From Paludibacterium yongneupense DSM 18731 (GTDB lineage Bacteria > Pseudomonadota > Gammaproteobacteria > Burkholderiales > Chromobacteriaceae): a stretch of 63,493 nt of DNA. Position 1 is the first letter of the stretch. Every line of letters starts with the position of its first letter. The notes beneath the pieces were generated by a model that was not told the origin of the DNA, searched no databases, and worked only from the letters and a program-made list of their open reading frames with translations. Below, piece after piece: positions 33,873-43,622 of this stretch. The DNA lies in NCBI RefSeq assembly GCF_000422925.1, contig NZ_AUGZ01000030.1, positions 1 to 63,493 on the forward strand, read 5' to 3'. A program made the translations under genes and the position numbers.

Positions 33873-35141
33873 TCAAGCCTGGGGAGTATGGCGCCGTTCT
33901 TCCCGCAGCGGGAACGGGCAGGGGGCTTTGCGGCGGTCGGGGCCCGGCGGTCTCGCGCCTGTGGACTGAGTCGCCTTGTCCTGCCAGGCGCGCGGGGTGC
34001 AGCCAAGCTCGCGTTTGAACACGGCATGCATGTATTGCACCGAAGTGAAGCCGCAACTGACGGCGATATCGGCCATCGAGTGTTGCTCGTTTCCCAGTCG
34101 GGTTTTCGCGGCCTCCAGTTTGAAGCGCAGAATTTCATCGTGCACGCTGCGTCCCAGCTTGCGACGGAAGTACCATTCCAGCGACGAGCGCGAGACACCG
34201 ACGTAGTCGGCGACCTGTTCGGTCTTGATGCCCTGGCAGGCATATTGGCGAATGAAGTGCAGCGCCTGCATCACATGCGGATTGTTGTACGGTTCGTGCA
34301 GGCTGGACGCCTGGACATTGAGCCCGGCCGGCGGCACCACGATGCGGTTCCCCGCCAGACGTGCGCCATGCATCATCTGCTGCAATAGATGGGCGGCGGT
34401 ACGCCCCATTTCCTGGGTGCCTTGAATCACCGAACTGAGCGGCACCCGCGTCAGGATGCGGGCGAGGGGGTCATTGTCGATGCCGACCAGGGCGACCTGC
34501 TCCGGCACGGGGATGCCGGCGCTCAGGCAGGCCTGCAGCAGTTGACGCGCTCTCGCATCGCAGACTGCGATGATACCGATCGGCTTGGGCAGGCTGCGCA
34601 ACCAGGCGATCTGTTGCTCGACCGACGTATCCCATGAGGGGGCGCTGGTATGGACGCCCCGGTACAGCTCGCCTTGCATGCCATCTCGTTGCATCAGTTG
34701 CAAAAAGGCTTTCTCGCGCTCCTGGGCCCAGCGATTGAGCGGCGATTGCGGCAGGCTGAAACAGGCGAAACGCGTGAGACCGGCTTCGATCAGGTGGTCG
34801 TGCGCGAGTTTTACCAGTTTGAAATTATCGGTGGCCACATAGGGAATGCCATGGGGGTATTCTGCTTCGTCTGCGTAGGAGCCTCCGACGGCGACCACGG
34901 GCAGGGCGATGCGGGACAAGGCTGCGCTGACCTCCGGGTCGTCGAAGTCGGCGATGATGCCGTGCCCCTCCCAGTGTTCTATCCCTTGCAAGCGGCAGCG
35001 GAAGTCTTCCTCGAGAAACAGGTCCCATGAGGCGCGCGTGGTGCTCAGATAGGAGGCGATCCCGGTGATGATATCGCGATCGTAGATTTTGTTGCCGTTG
35101 AACAGTAGGGCGACGCGGCGTGCAGACGGCGTTTTTGTCAT
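33873..35141 (-). CDS. xylR: Xylose operon regulator XylR (LacI-like sensor with AraC DNA-binding domain)
   Basis: Regulator of 422 residues. The N-terminal two thirds is a periplasmic-binding-like xylose sensor (RRVALLFNGNKIYDRDIITGIA, HGIIADFDDPEV, PVVAVGGSYADEAEYPHG, GIIAVCDARARQLLQACL, LVGIDNDPLARILTRVPLSS). The C-terminal third is an AraC-type double HTH (QVADYVGVSRSSLEWYFRRKLGRS and ADIAVSCGFTSVQYMHAVFKRELG). ATG 35141 has AAGGAGA upstream. It is divergent from xylF and should activate xylFGH with xylose. Confidence 0.93.
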   Translation of the reverse strand: MTKTPSARRVALLFNGNKIYDRDIITGIASYLSTTRASWDLFLEEDFRCRLQGIEHWEGHGIIADFDDPEVSAALSRIALPVVAVGGSYADEAEYPHGIPYVATDNFKLVKLAHDHLIEAGLTRFACFSLPQSPLNRWAQEREKAFLQLMQRDGMQGELYRGVHTSAPSWDTSVEQQIAWLRSLPKPIGIIAVCDARARQLLQACLSAGIPVPEQVALVGIDNDPLARILTRVPLSSVIQGTQEMGRTAAHLLQQMMHGARLAGNRIVVPPAGLNVQASSLHEPYNNPHVMQALHFIRQYACQGIKTEQVADYVGVSRSSLEWYFRRKLGRSVHDEILRFKLEAAKTRLGNEQHSMADIAVSCGFTSVQYMHAVFKRELGCTPRAWQDKATQSTGARPPGPDRRKAPCPFPLREERRHTPQA

Positions 35142-35764
35142 CCGGTGGTCTCCTTGTACAGGGAAGGAATGGCCTTGCGGGTGGCGGGCTCCGGCTTTGC
35201 GGTCCGGCATTGTGATTTTCACGATTGATTGTAATCAGCTCGCGCGGCGGCGTCAGCGAGAAAAGACGATTGTGCGGCTGCAATAGAAAGAAACGCTATC
35301 GCGCTTGGTGGATTTCATAATTGTGAGCGTGAATGGCCGGTTGATAGTATGGCGCCACACCATTGCCCGGACGCCTGCCGGGTCATGGCTGCGACATGCG
35401 CTGCGCGCCGGTTCCGTCGGTGGACCGGCCCCTTTCTCTCTGCGAGGAGACGTCCGATGAGTTATTTTCCCGCTGTCGTCTGCACTGGCATCGCCGGCCT
35501 TGGGCGCGCGTCATGGCGGCAGGTGGGCTCCAGTCTTCCTGCAGGATCAGGGGCGGCAGCGTGAGCATGCCCGAGCGGACAGAATCGAAGGGGGTGCACT
35601 TGTCGTTGCAAGCGTTGTGCTAAAAGCCAAGCGGCGGAAGGATGCGGGATGGTCGGGGGACTGTCTCCACGCCGTAGGGCATGCCGTGCCAGCCGGAGCG
35701 CTTCGGCTGCAGTGCGGGATCGGGTTCATCTGCTGTTCTAATCGCAACACAAGGAGACCTAGCC
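35142..35764. other. Long regulatory gap between xylR and xylF
   Basis: This 623-base gap holds no gene I can support. Its AT-richer part (about 35215-35350) lies nearer xylR and probably holds XylR sites; a candidate promoter toward xylF is TTGTGA (35321-35326) with TAGTAT (35345-35350), spacer 18. If used, the xylF leader would exceed 400 bases. The remainder, 35360-35720, is GC-rich with only short frames that overlap xylF or lack ribosome sites. Confidence 0.5.
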
Positions 35765-36778
35765 ATGAACAAGACCATAAAAAATGCAGTACTGACACTG
35801 TTGTCCGCCTCCACCCTGCTTCTCGGCGCTACGGCGGCGCAAGCCGATGCCAAAAATCCTAAAATCGGTTTTTCCATCGATGATTTGCGGGTCGAACGCT
35901 GGGCGCGAGACCGTGATTTCTTTACCGCAGCGGCGGAAAAACTGGGGGCCAAAGTCTTTGTGCAGTCGGCCAACGCCAGCGAGCAGCGGCAGATTTCACA
36001 AATCGAGAACCTGATCTCGCGCGGCGTCGATGTGATTGTCATCGTCCCGTTCAACGCGACCGTATTGACCAATACCATCAAGGAAGCCAAGAAAGCCGGG
36101 ATCAAGGTTGTATCCTACGATCGCCTGATACTGAATGCCGATATCGATGCCTATATTTCATTCGATAACGAAAAGGTCGGCGAGATGCAGGCGGCCGGCG
36201 TGGTCAAGGTGCAGCCCAGAGGCAATTACTATCTGCTCGGCGGCTCCCCGACGGATAACAACGCCAAGATGCTGCGCGAAGGACAGATGAAGGTACTCAA
36301 GCCGCTGGTGGACAAGGGGGCGATCAAGATCGTCGGTCAGCAGTGGGTCAAGGACTGGAGTCCAACCGAAGCCCTGTCCATCGTCGAGAACGCGCTGACG
36401 GCCAACGATAACAAGATCGACGCCATCGTCGCTTCCAACGACGGCACGGCCGGCGGCGCGATTCAGGCCCTGGCGGCACAGAAGCTGGATGGCAAGGTGC
36501 CGGTATCGGGGCAGGATGCCGATCTGGCTGCCGTCAAGCGCGTGATCGCAGGCACCCAGGCGCTGACGGTTTACAAACCGCTGAAGCTGATCGCCACGCA
36601 GGCGGCGAAACTCGCCGTGCAGTTGGTGCGCAACGAGAAACCGGCTTACAACTCCCACTACGATAATGGCGCCAAGCAAGTGAACACGGTATTGCTCAAA
36701 CCGACCGCCCTGACTCGCAGCAATGTCGATATCCTGGTCAAGGATGGCTTCTACACCAAGGCTCAGATCGGAGAGTAA
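35765..36778 (+). CDS. xylF: D-xylose-binding periplasmic protein XylF
   Basis: Sugar-binding protein of 337 residues with a Sec signal (about residues 1-27, ATAAQADA). The mature protein shows [62 protein letters not shown] and [18 protein letters not shown], all typical of XylF. ATG 35765 has AAGGAGA upstream; the longer frame lacks support. It is followed by a strong hairpin before xylG, as often seen where the binding protein is needed in excess. Confidence 0.94.
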   Translation: MNKTIKNAVLTLLSASTLLLGATAAQADAKNPKIGFSIDDLRVERWARDRDFFTAAAEKLGAKVFVQSANASEQRQISQIENLISRGVDVIVIVPFNATVLTNTIKEAKKAGIKVVSYDRLILNADIDAYISFDNEKVGEMQAAGVVKVQPRGNYYLLGGSPTDNNAKMLREGQMKVLKPLVDKGAIKIVGQQWVKDWSPTEALSIVENALTANDNKIDAIVASNDGTAGGAIQALAAQKLDGKVPVSGQDADLAAVKRVIAGTQALTVYKPLKLIATQAAKLAVQLVRNEKPAYNSHYDNGAKQVNTVLLKPTALTRSNVDILVKDGFYTKAQIGE

Positions 36779-36793
36779 AGGGCAATCGATCGG

Positions 36794-36817
36794 CGCACGC
36801 GACCGGGGTCGCGTGCG
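36794..36817 (+). other. Intercistronic hairpin between xylF and xylG
   Basis: Perfect 10-bp inverted repeat (CGCACGCGAC / GTCGCGTGCG) with a 4-base loop, 15 bases after the xylF stop. Only a broken pyrimidine tract (GCCCTTTCTTT) follows, so it may partly terminate or protect the xylF message 3' end, lowering xylGH relative to xylF. Confidence 0.65.
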
Positions 36818-36851
36818 GCCCTTTCTTTATCCTTTCTTTGCGAGAGCGAGC

Positions 36852-38414
36852 ATGTCCGATTTTCTGATGGAAATGAGCGGTATCGTCAAGACGTTCGGCG
36901 GCGTGCGCGCGCTGGATGGCATCGATATCAAGATCCGGGCGGGGGAGTGCCTGGGACTGTGCGGCGAAAATGGTGCCGGCAAGTCCACGCTGATGAAGGT
37001 CCTCTCGGGGGTTTACCCGTACGGAACATGGGACGGCGAGATACTGTGGGACGGTCGGCCCCTGCGCGCCCAGTCGGTGCGCGACACCGAGGCGGCCGGC
37101 ATCATCATCATTCATCAGGAACTGATGCTGGTTCCCGAACTGTCGGTCGCCGAGAATATTTTCATGGGGCATGAGCTGACCTTGCCCGGTGGCCGCATGA
37201 ACTATCCTGCCATGTACCGGCGTGCGGGGGAGTTGATGCGCGAGCTGAACATGCCGGATATCAATGTGGCGCTGCCTGTCATGCACTATGGCGGTGGCCA
37301 TCAGCAGTTGGTCGAGATCGCCAAGGCGCTGAACAAGAAGGCCCGCCTGTTGATTCTGGACGAACCGTCCTCCTCGTTGACCGCGTCGGAAATCGCCGTG
37401 CTGCTGGATATCATCCGCGGTCTGAAAGCCCGTGGAGTGGCCTGCGTATATATCTCGCACAAGCTCGACGAAGTGGCGGCGGTCTGCGATACGGTGGCGG
37501 TCATTCGCGATGGTCGCCACATTGCCACGACGGCGATGGCGGAGCTGGACGTCAACCGCATCATCGCCCAGATGGTCGGTCGCGAAATCGCGGCCCTGTA
37601 CCCGCGCCAGACGCACGCGATCGGCGAGGTCGTGTTCGAAGCGCACCATGTCAGCTGTTTCGATGTCGATAATCCGCGGCGCAAGCGCGTGGACGATATT
37701 TCCTTTTCCCTGCGGCGCGGTGAAATTCTTGGCGTGGCCGGTCTGGTCGGGGCAGGGCGCACCGAACTGATGTCGGCTCTGTTCGGGGCCTATCGCGGGC
37801 GGTTCGAGGCAGAGGTCTGGCTGGATGGAGTCCCGGTCGATACCGGCAGTCCGCTCAAGTCGATCCGGCTCGGTTTGTGCATGGTCCCGGAGGACAGAAA
37901 GCAGTTGGGCATCGTGCCGGATCTCAGCGTCGGCCAGAATATCACCCTGACGGTGTTGCAGGAGTTTTCGCGCCATACCCGCATCGATTCGGAATCCGAG
38001 CTCAAGACCGTGCACGGCGAGATCTCGCGGCTGCAACTGAAAACCGCCAATGCTTTCTTGCCGATCACCAGCCTTTCCGGCGGAAATCAGCAGAAGGCGG
38101 TGTTGTCGAAGATGCTGCTGGCGCGTCCCAGGGTGCTGATTCTCGACGAGCCCACACGCGGGGTCGACGTCGGCGCCAAATCGGAAATTTACAAACTGAT
38201 GATGGAGCTGGCGGCACAGGGCGTCGCCATCATCATGGTGTCATCCGAGCTAGCCGAAGTGCTCGGCGTTTCCGACCGCGTGCTCGTGATTGGCGAAGGT
38301 GTGCTGCGCGGCAACTTCATCAATCGCGATCTGAGTCAGGAGACGGTGCTGGCGGCGGCGATCGACCCCTCCGCGCGCGCGACCGGCCACTGCGATAATC
38401 GGGAGACGGCATGA
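36852..38414 (+). CDS. xylG: Xylose ABC transporter ATP-binding protein XylG
   Basis: Tandem ATPase of 520 residues. First domain: [28 protein letters not shown] and [12 protein letters not shown]; second domain: [18 protein letters not shown] (degenerate Walker A), [15 protein letters not shown] and [20 protein letters not shown]. This is the usual layout for monosaccharide ABC transporters. ATG 36852 is the start; the frame extends into xylF without support. Its stop overlaps xylH by four bases. Confidence 0.94.
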   Translation: MSDFLMEMSGIVKTFGGVRALDGIDIKIRAGECLGLCGENGAGKSTLMKVLSGVYPYGTWDGEILWDGRPLRAQSVRDTEAAGIIIIHQELMLVPELSVAENIFMGHELTLPGGRMNYPAMYRRAGELMRELNMPDINVALPVMHYGGGHQQLVEIAKALNKKARLLILDEPSSSLTASEIAVLLDIIRGLKARGVACVYISHKLDEVAAVCDTVAVIRDGRHIATTAMAELDVNRIIAQMVGREIAALYPRQTHAIGEVVFEAHHVSCFDVDNPRRKRVDDISFSLRRGEILGVAGLVGAGRTELMSALFGAYRGRFEAEVWLDGVPVDTGSPLKSIRLGLCMVPEDRKQLGIVPDLSVGQNITLTVLQEFSRHTRIDSESELKTVHGEISRLQLKTANAFLPITSLSGGNQQKAVLSKMLLARPRVLILDEPTRGVDVGAKSEIYKLMMELAAQGVAIIMVSSELAEVLGVSDRVLVIGEGVLRGNFINRDLSQETVLAAAIDPSARATGHCDNRETA

Positions 38415-39550
38415 ACACCGGAACGATCAAACAGCTTTTCAGCCAATACAAAACCATGGCCTTGCTGATCGCCATTGCCCTGATCTGGCTTTTTTTCAAC
38501 CAGGCAACCGATGGCGGTTTCGTCACGCCGCGCAATTTGTCGAATCTGTTGCGGCAGATGTCGGTGACCGGCATTCTGGCCTGCGGCATGGTGCTGGTCA
38601 TCATCGCCGGTGAAATCGACCTGTCGGTCGGCTCCATGCTCGGTCTGCTGGGCGGTGTCGCCGCCGTGCTCGACGTGACGCAGCACGTGCCCCTGCCCAT
38701 CGATGTGCCGCTGGTGTTGCTGCTCGGCCTGATGTTCGGCCTGTTCAACGGTTATCTGACGGCCTATTTGCGAATCCCCTCGTTCATTGTCGGTCTCGGC
38801 GGCATGCTGGCGTTTCGTGGCGTGCTGCTCGGCGTGACCGGGGGCATGACCATCGCACCGGTGTCCGGCAGCATGGTGTATCTGGGGCAGGGCTACTTGC
38901 CGCCCCAGCTAGGCGCCGTGCTGGGGGCGGGCTTGTTCTTGCTGGCGATGGTGCTGACCTGGCGGCAGCGCGTGAACCGCATGCGGCACGCGCTGCCGCT
39001 GACGCCGCCATGGCGCGATGCAATCCGTGTCGCACTGATCGGCGCGGTGTTGCTGGCTTTCGTGCGCACGCTCAACCACTACGACGGCATCCCCGTACCG
39101 GTGCTGCTGCTATTGGCTCTGCTCGGCATTTTCAGCTACGTCACGACGCAGACCGTGTTCGGCCGCCGCATCTATTCGGTGGGCAGCAATATGGAGGCGA
39201 CGCGATTGTCCGGCGTCAATGTCCAGGCGGTCAAGATGTGGATTTTCGGGATCATGGGACTGATGTGCGCATTGGCAGGGCTGGTCAATACCGCGCGACT
39301 CGCCGCCGGCTCGCCATCGGCAGGCAATATGGGCGAGCTGGATGCCATCGCCGCCTGTTTCATCGGCGGCACATCGATGCGCGGCGGTTCCGGCACGGTC
39401 TATGGCGCGCTGATCGGTGCGCTGGTGATGGCCAGTCTCGACAATGGCATGTCAATGCTCGACGTTGACACTTACTGGCAAATGATCGTCAAGGGCGGGA
39501 TTCTGATGCTGGCAGTATGGGTGGATGTCAGCACCCGCTCCGTCCGCTGA
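38411..39550 (+). CDS. xylH: Xylose ABC transporter permease XylH
   Basis: Multispanning permease of 379 residues with the family segments ITG-like [31 protein letters not shown] and [26 protein letters not shown], and a C-terminal [38 protein letters not shown]. It forms the channel for XylF-delivered xylose. No xylose isomerase or kinase genes follow; the next gene is on the other strand. Confidence 0.94.
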   Translation: MNTGTIKQLFSQYKTMALLIAIALIWLFFNQATDGGFVTPRNLSNLLRQMSVTGILACGMVLVIIAGEIDLSVGSMLGLLGGVAAVLDVTQHVPLPIDVPLVLLLGLMFGLFNGYLTAYLRIPSFIVGLGGMLAFRGVLLGVTGGMTIAPVSGSMVYLGQGYLPPQLGAVLGAGLFLLAMVLTWRQRVNRMRHALPLTPPWRDAIRVALIGAVLLAFVRTLNHYDGIPVPVLLLLALLGIFSYVTTQTVFGRRIYSVGSNMEATRLSGVNVQAVKMWIFGIMGLMCALAGLVNTARLAAGSPSAGNMGELDAIAACFIGGTSMRGGSGTVYGALIGALVMASLDNGMSMLDVDTYWQMIVKGGILMLAVWVDVSTRSVR

Positions 39551-39557
39551 TCGATAC

Positions 39558-39583
39558 CGCTCAAGCACCGGGCTTGAGCGTTT
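39558..39583 (+). terminator. Hairpin at the end of xylFGH
   Basis: Nine-base stem CGCTCAAGC / GCTTGAGCG, 5-base loop, followed by TTT on the + strand. It lies 8 bases after the xylH stop and overlaps the last codons of the convergent response-regulator gene. A moderate terminator at best. Confidence 0.6.
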
Positions 39584-41180
39584 CGAGCTGACTGATCAAC
39601 TGCGAAAAGCGTTTCTCGCCGGGCGACAGTGCATTGGCGGACAGCAGAATCTGCCGCGCCTCGCGTTTCAGGGCCGGATCGAATTGCTGCTGCAGCGCCA
39701 GCAACATCACATGGCCGCAGTTGAGCAGCACGCGGACGTTGTTGGGCATGGTTTCCACCGCGTGCCTCATTGCGGCCACGGCTTCGTCCAACTTGCCATC
39801 GCGTGCGAGCAGCACCCCCTGGTTCATGAGGGCGACCGTTTCGCGACGCGCCTGTTCCATCCACTGGACCCCGACACTTGCGAGACCCGCATCGGTGAAG
39901 GCATCCGAAATTTGCTCCATGAGTTCCGCGTTGTCATGATTGTTCTGGACCACGACCGCCAGCAGGCCGACTGCGTCTTCCTGGCGGCCGGTGGCCAGCA
40001 GCAGGGTGGCGGCCTCCATGCTGGCCGCGACGTCGATGCCGGTTTGTGCGTTTTTGACCAGCTCGGCCAGTGCCGCCCCGGCTTCGGCAGCGCGCGTCTC
40101 GTTGCCGTTCTTGCGGGCGATCAGTCCTTCCACCGCCTTGGCACGGATTTTCGCCGCGTCTGTGTTGAACGCCTGTGGCATTTTTCGCAGCAGCCGAGTG
40201 GCCTCCTCCAGCTGTTTCTTGTCGCCAAGGATGTGCGCGAGCCCGATATAGCTGTCCGGCGTTTTCAGAACCGAATGTTCGCCGACATGCATGCTCTTGC
40301 GAAATGCGGCCTCGGCGGCGGCGACATCGCCCTGGCGCAAGGCGGCGTCGCCCAGATTCTTTTGCCTGACCGGCGAATTGGGCGACAGCTGCGCCGCGCG
40401 TTCCAGCGTCTTGCGTGCCCCGTCCAGATCACCGAGCTTGTCCTGCGCCTGTGCGAGCCAGTCGTAGGCCTCGACATTGGCCGGGTTTTCGGCGACGACC
40501 TGTTCCAGCAGGCTGCGGCTCTCGGCGTACTCGCCACTCAGCTGCATCGCCTTGGCCAGACCGACCTGGGCCCAGGGGACATCGCGTTCGGCGAGGATGC
40601 GTTCGAACAGCTCGCGTGCCTGGGCATGCTCGCCGATGGAAAGCAGCAGCTGGGTCTTCCAGCGCAACAGATCGGTGGCGTAGGCTCCCTTGTCCAGCGT
40701 CATTTTTTCATCGCACAGCGCGAGAGCGCCCTGATAGTCACGGCGCTTGAGGCGGGCATCGATCTCGGCGAACGCGCTTTTGCGCGCGAGCAGCTTGCCC
40801 AGGCGCGAATAGAGCAGGGCCGAATTGACAGGCTTGATCAGATAACCGTCCGGCTGGTATTCCATCGCGCCGACGACGGTATCGGGTGTTTTCTCTGCCG
40901 TGATCATGACCCAGGCGCACAAGGGGCCGATCCAGCCGTTGACCTTGGCCTCTTCCAGTATCTGCTGGCCGTTCTTGCCTGCCCCCAGATTGTAGTCGCA
41001 GAGCACCATGTCGTACTTCCGGCGAGAAACCAGCGAGGATGCGTCCTTGCCATTGGAGGCTTCGTCTATGTCGCGTGCTCCGCACTCGCGCAACATATCG
41101 CGCAGCAGGGTGCGCATGCCTGCAAAATCATCGACCACCAGGAATTTGAAGCGGGAGAAATCCGAGATGAAGTCGGCCAT
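39561..41180 (-). CDS. Response regulator with TPR output (CheY-TPR)
   Basis: Protein of 539 residues. N-terminal receiver domain: acidic Asp17/Asp18, phospho-acceptor Asp62 in VLCDYNLGAG, Thr94 and Lys116 (LIKPV). Residues from about 135 onwards are tetratricopeptide repeats, for example MQLSGEYAESRSLLEQVVAENP and AYDWLAQAQDKLGDLDGARKTLERAAQLSP. No DNA-binding domain, so output is probably by protein contact. It is 20 bases behind its likely partner kinase. Process controlled is unknown. Confidence 0.9.
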   Translation of the reverse strand: MADFISDFSRFKFLVVDDFAGMRTLLRDMLRECGARDIDEASNGKDASSLVSRRKYDMVLCDYNLGAGKNGQQILEEAKVNGWIGPLCAWVMITAEKTPDTVVGAMEYQPDGYLIKPVNSALLYSRLGKLLARKSAFAEIDARLKRRDYQGALALCDEKMTLDKGAYATDLLRWKTQLLLSIGEHAQARELFERILAERDVPWAQVGLAKAMQLSGEYAESRSLLEQVVAENPANVEAYDWLAQAQDKLGDLDGARKTLERAAQLSPNSPVRQKNLGDAALRQGDVAAAEAAFRKSMHVGEHSVLKTPDSYIGLAHILGDKKQLEEATRLLRKMPQAFNTDAAKIRAKAVEGLIARKNGNETRAAEAGAALAELVKNAQTGIDVAASMEAATLLLATGRQEDAVGLLAVVVQNNHDNAELMEQISDAFTDAGLASVGVQWMEQARRETVALMNQGVLLARDGKLDEAVAAMRHAVETMPNNVRVLLNCGHVMLLALQQQFDPALKREARQILLSANALSPGEKRFSQLISQLETLKPGA

Positions 41181-41200
41181 AGTGTCGGTGGGCTCTGAGG

Positions 41201-41887
41201 TCAGGGAAGTTGCAGTATGAAGCAGCCGCCACCAAGGAGGCCGCCGTTTTCCAGGCGCAGGCTACCGCAGCGGCCCTTGTTTTTATGCAGGGCAGCGACG
41301 CTGCGGGCGAAGTGCAGGCCAAGGCCGGTACTGCCGCGGTTGAAGTCTACTCCAAGCTGGGCCGCCTCGTCGCCGAGCATGCACGGAGGATAGCCTTCGC
41401 CGTCATCTTCGACGCGGATTTCCAGCATGCCGTCTACCATGGCGGCGGCCAGCCGAATCTGGCCGCGCGTGTACTGGCTGGCATTATTGAGCGCCTGGTT
41501 GATGGCTCCTTGCAGCAGGTCCTCGTCGAAATGCCCGACCAGCGTGTCGGGACAATCGCAGATGAGCGTGATACGACGCGCGGCGAGCAGGCGCGCATTC
41601 TGCGCCGCCAGTTCTCCCAGGAAGCCGGAGACGGCTACCGGGTGCGGGTCGAAGGGGTAGAGATTCTGGTCGAGCTTGTACAGTGCAAGCAACTGCATCA
41701 GGTCGTTGTTGATGCGCCTGGTCTCGTACAGCATGGACGACAGGTCTTTGTAACCCGAAAACACGGTTTCGCTTTGCTCGGCAAGGAACTTTTCCAGCAG
41801 GCCGCTGAGCATGCCCAGTGAATTTTTCATATCGTGGGCAGACGAAGCTAAAAATACCGAAAGATCCGGTGGCGGCGCTTGATGCAT
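41201..41887 (-). CDS. Soluble sensor histidine kinase partner of the TPR regulator
   Basis: Cytosolic kinase of 228 residues without membrane segments or a recognisable sensory domain. The H-box is FLASSAHDMKNSLGMLSG (His18), the N-box NQALNNASQYT, the G1 box DDGEGYP and G2 GSTGLGLHFARSVAAL. ATG 41887 has AGAGGTC upstream; the frame continues to 41956. Because it lacks an input domain it may be driven by a partner protein. It precedes the TPR regulator by 20 bases and the two are surely cotranscribed. Confidence 0.88.
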   Translation of the reverse strand: MHQAPPPDLSVFLASSAHDMKNSLGMLSGLLEKFLAEQSETVFSGYKDLSSMLYETRRINNDLMQLLALYKLDQNLYPFDPHPVAVSGFLGELAAQNARLLAARRITLICDCPDTLVGHFDEDLLQGAINQALNNASQYTRGQIRLAAAMVDGMLEIRVEDDGEGYPPCMLGDEAAQLGVDFNRGSTGLGLHFARSVAALHKNKGRCGSLRLENGGLLGGGCFILQLP

Positions 41888-42025
41888 GGTCGACCTCTGT
41901 GCGAAACGGTGCCGTTTACGGTCGGAGCGAGTCCGCCGTATTGGGAGATCTTTCAATTTTAGTTAAAAAATGGAGGGGCGTGAAGCTTGCTGGCGACCGG
42001 TCGCACCCGGCCGCCGCTGCAGAGC

Positions 42026-42682
42026 TCAGTTCGCGCCGCCCCATTCGTCGATGAATTGCTCGCGGAAGGCCAGAATACGCTGCAGCCGGGTCTCGGCCAA
42101 TTGCGCGCCGGCGCGGGTGCGCATCATGGCCGGCAGGCGTGCGAGTTTCACTTCGATATGGTCGAGCGCATATTCCAGGTCGTCCAGCGGTCTTTGCGCC
42201 GCGAGCGGGTCGTCCGCGTGCGCGAGCTTGCGCTCGAGTCGGCCCGAGACGTAGAACATGCGCGCCAGTCCGACAGCTCCGAGGGCATCCATGCGATCCG
42301 CGTCTTGCACGATGCAGGCTTCCTCGGTCAGCGGTTCGATGGCGGCGGAGAAACTGTGGGCTTCGATGGCATGCGCCACGGCGGCGATGCGTTCCGCGGG
42401 AAAGCCGAGCCCGGCCAGTACCTCGTGCGAGCGCTCCGCCGCCAGGCGCGAGGCCAGAGCGCGGCGGGGATCGTTCTTGGGCAGGTTGACGAGATCATGC
42501 AGATAGCAGGCCGCCAGCACCACCAGCGCATCGGCGGCCGGAAACGACGGCAATAGCCTGCGCGCCGTATTCCAGACCCGGCGCAGGTGAGCCATGTCGT
42601 GTGCGGCATCGCCGTCTGTCGGCTGGGCGCCCAGCCAGCTTTCCAGCCGCAGGCGCCATTCGTTCAGCTCCGGTCCTGTCAT
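42026..42682 (-). CDS. HD-domain metal-dependent phosphohydrolase
   Basis: Protein of 218 residues with the HD metal site spread over AHDMAHLRRVWNTAR, LVVLAACYLHDLVNLPKNDP and IVQDADRMDALGAVGLARMF. This matches small HD hydrolases such as YedJ. ATG 42682 overlaps the psuG stop (ATGA), so it is translated with psuG. A role on a nucleotide or nucleoside phosphate is suggested by the partner gene, but no substrate can be read from sequence. Confidence 0.85.
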   Translation of the reverse strand: MTGPELNEWRLRLESWLGAQPTDGDAAHDMAHLRRVWNTARRLLPSFPAADALVVLAACYLHDLVNLPKNDPRRALASRLAAERSHEVLAGLGFPAERIAAVAHAIEAHSFSAAIEPLTEEACIVQDADRMDALGAVGLARMFYVSGRLERKLAHADDPLAAQRPLDDLEYALDHIEVKLARLPAMMRTRAGAQLAETRLQRILAFREQFIDEWGGAN

Positions 42683-43599
42683 GCGGCGGCGTATTCGCGG
42701 GCGATGGCGACGGCGAGGCGCGCATTGTTGAATACCAGCTGGATGTTTGCCTCCAGGCTGTTGCCTCCAGTCAGTTCGCAGACGCGGGCGAGCAGGAAGG
42801 GAGTCGACTCCTTGCCATGGATGCCTTGTTGCTCTGACTCGGCGAGCGCCTGTTCGATGGCGGTATCGATGCGCTCCTGTGGCATCGCATATTCGTGCGG
42901 GATGGGGTTCGCGATGACCATGCCGCCTTTGAGTTCCATCTGCCACTTGGCCTGCATGACCTGAGCGATCTCGCGTGCCGAATCGAGGCGGTAGTCGACG
43001 TTGAATGCGCTCTCGCGCGTGAAGAAAGCCGGTAGCGTCGATGTCTGGTACCCGATTACCGGTACGCCATTTGTTTCCAGGTATTCCAGCGTCAGGCCGA
43101 GATCGAGAATGGACTTGGCGCCGGCGCAGACGACGGCAACCGGCGTGTTGGCCAGTTCCTGCAGGTCGGCGGAGATATCGAAGCTGTGTTCGGCGCCACG
43201 GTGCACGCCGCCGATGCCGCCGGTCGCGAAGACGCGGATTCCGGCCATGGCGGCGATGATCATGGTGCTGGCGACGGTGGTCGCGCCGGTCTGGCCTGCG
43301 GCTACGACGAAGGGCAGATCGCGGCGGCTGACCTTGAGGACGCTGCGGCCTTCGCGTCCGAGTTTTTCGATTTCGCCGCGAGTCAGCCCGGCTTTGAGAC
43401 GGCCATCGATGACGGCGATAGTGGCGGGTACGGCGCCGGCTTCGCGGATGACCTGTTCGACCTGAAGCGCCGTTTCTACGTTTTGCGGGTAGGGCATGCC
43501 ATGCGAAATGATGGTTGATTCCAGCGCTACCACGGCGTGGCCGGCGGCGATGGCGGCGGCGACGTCGGGGTGAATATCGAGATAACTGTGTGCTGTCAT
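42679..43599 (-). CDS. psuG: Pseudouridine-5'-phosphate glycosidase PsuG
   Basis: Enzyme of 306 residues that splits pseudouridine 5'-phosphate into uracil and ribose 5-phosphate. Clear family segments: VVALESTIISHGMPYPQN, AVIDGRLKAGLTRGEIE, ASTMIIAAMAGIRVFATGGIGGVHRGAE, VVCAGAKSILDLGLTLEYLET and ANPIPHEYAMP. ATG 43599 has AGGAG upstream. It lies 23 bases behind psuK and overlaps the HD gene, so the pathway of pseudouridine salvage is complete here. Confidence 0.95.
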   Translation of the reverse strand: MTAHSYLDIHPDVAAAIAAGHAVVALESTIISHGMPYPQNVETALQVEQVIREAGAVPATIAVIDGRLKAGLTRGEIEKLGREGRSVLKVSRRDLPFVVAAGQTGATTVASTMIIAAMAGIRVFATGGIGGVHRGAEHSFDISADLQELANTPVAVVCAGAKSILDLGLTLEYLETNGVPVIGYQTSTLPAFFTRESAFNVDYRLDSAREIAQVMQAKWQMELKGGMVIANPIPHEYAMPQERIDTAIEQALAESEQQGIHGKESTPFLLARVCELTGGNSLEANIQLVFNNARLAVAIAREYAAA

Positions 43600-43622
43600 G
43601 ATTGCTCCTGCAGGGTAGGCGG

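Noticed and set aside
35349-35862. Short frames in the xylR-xylF gap
   Set aside because: They overlap xylF or lack ribosome sites, and codon use is not like the neighbours.
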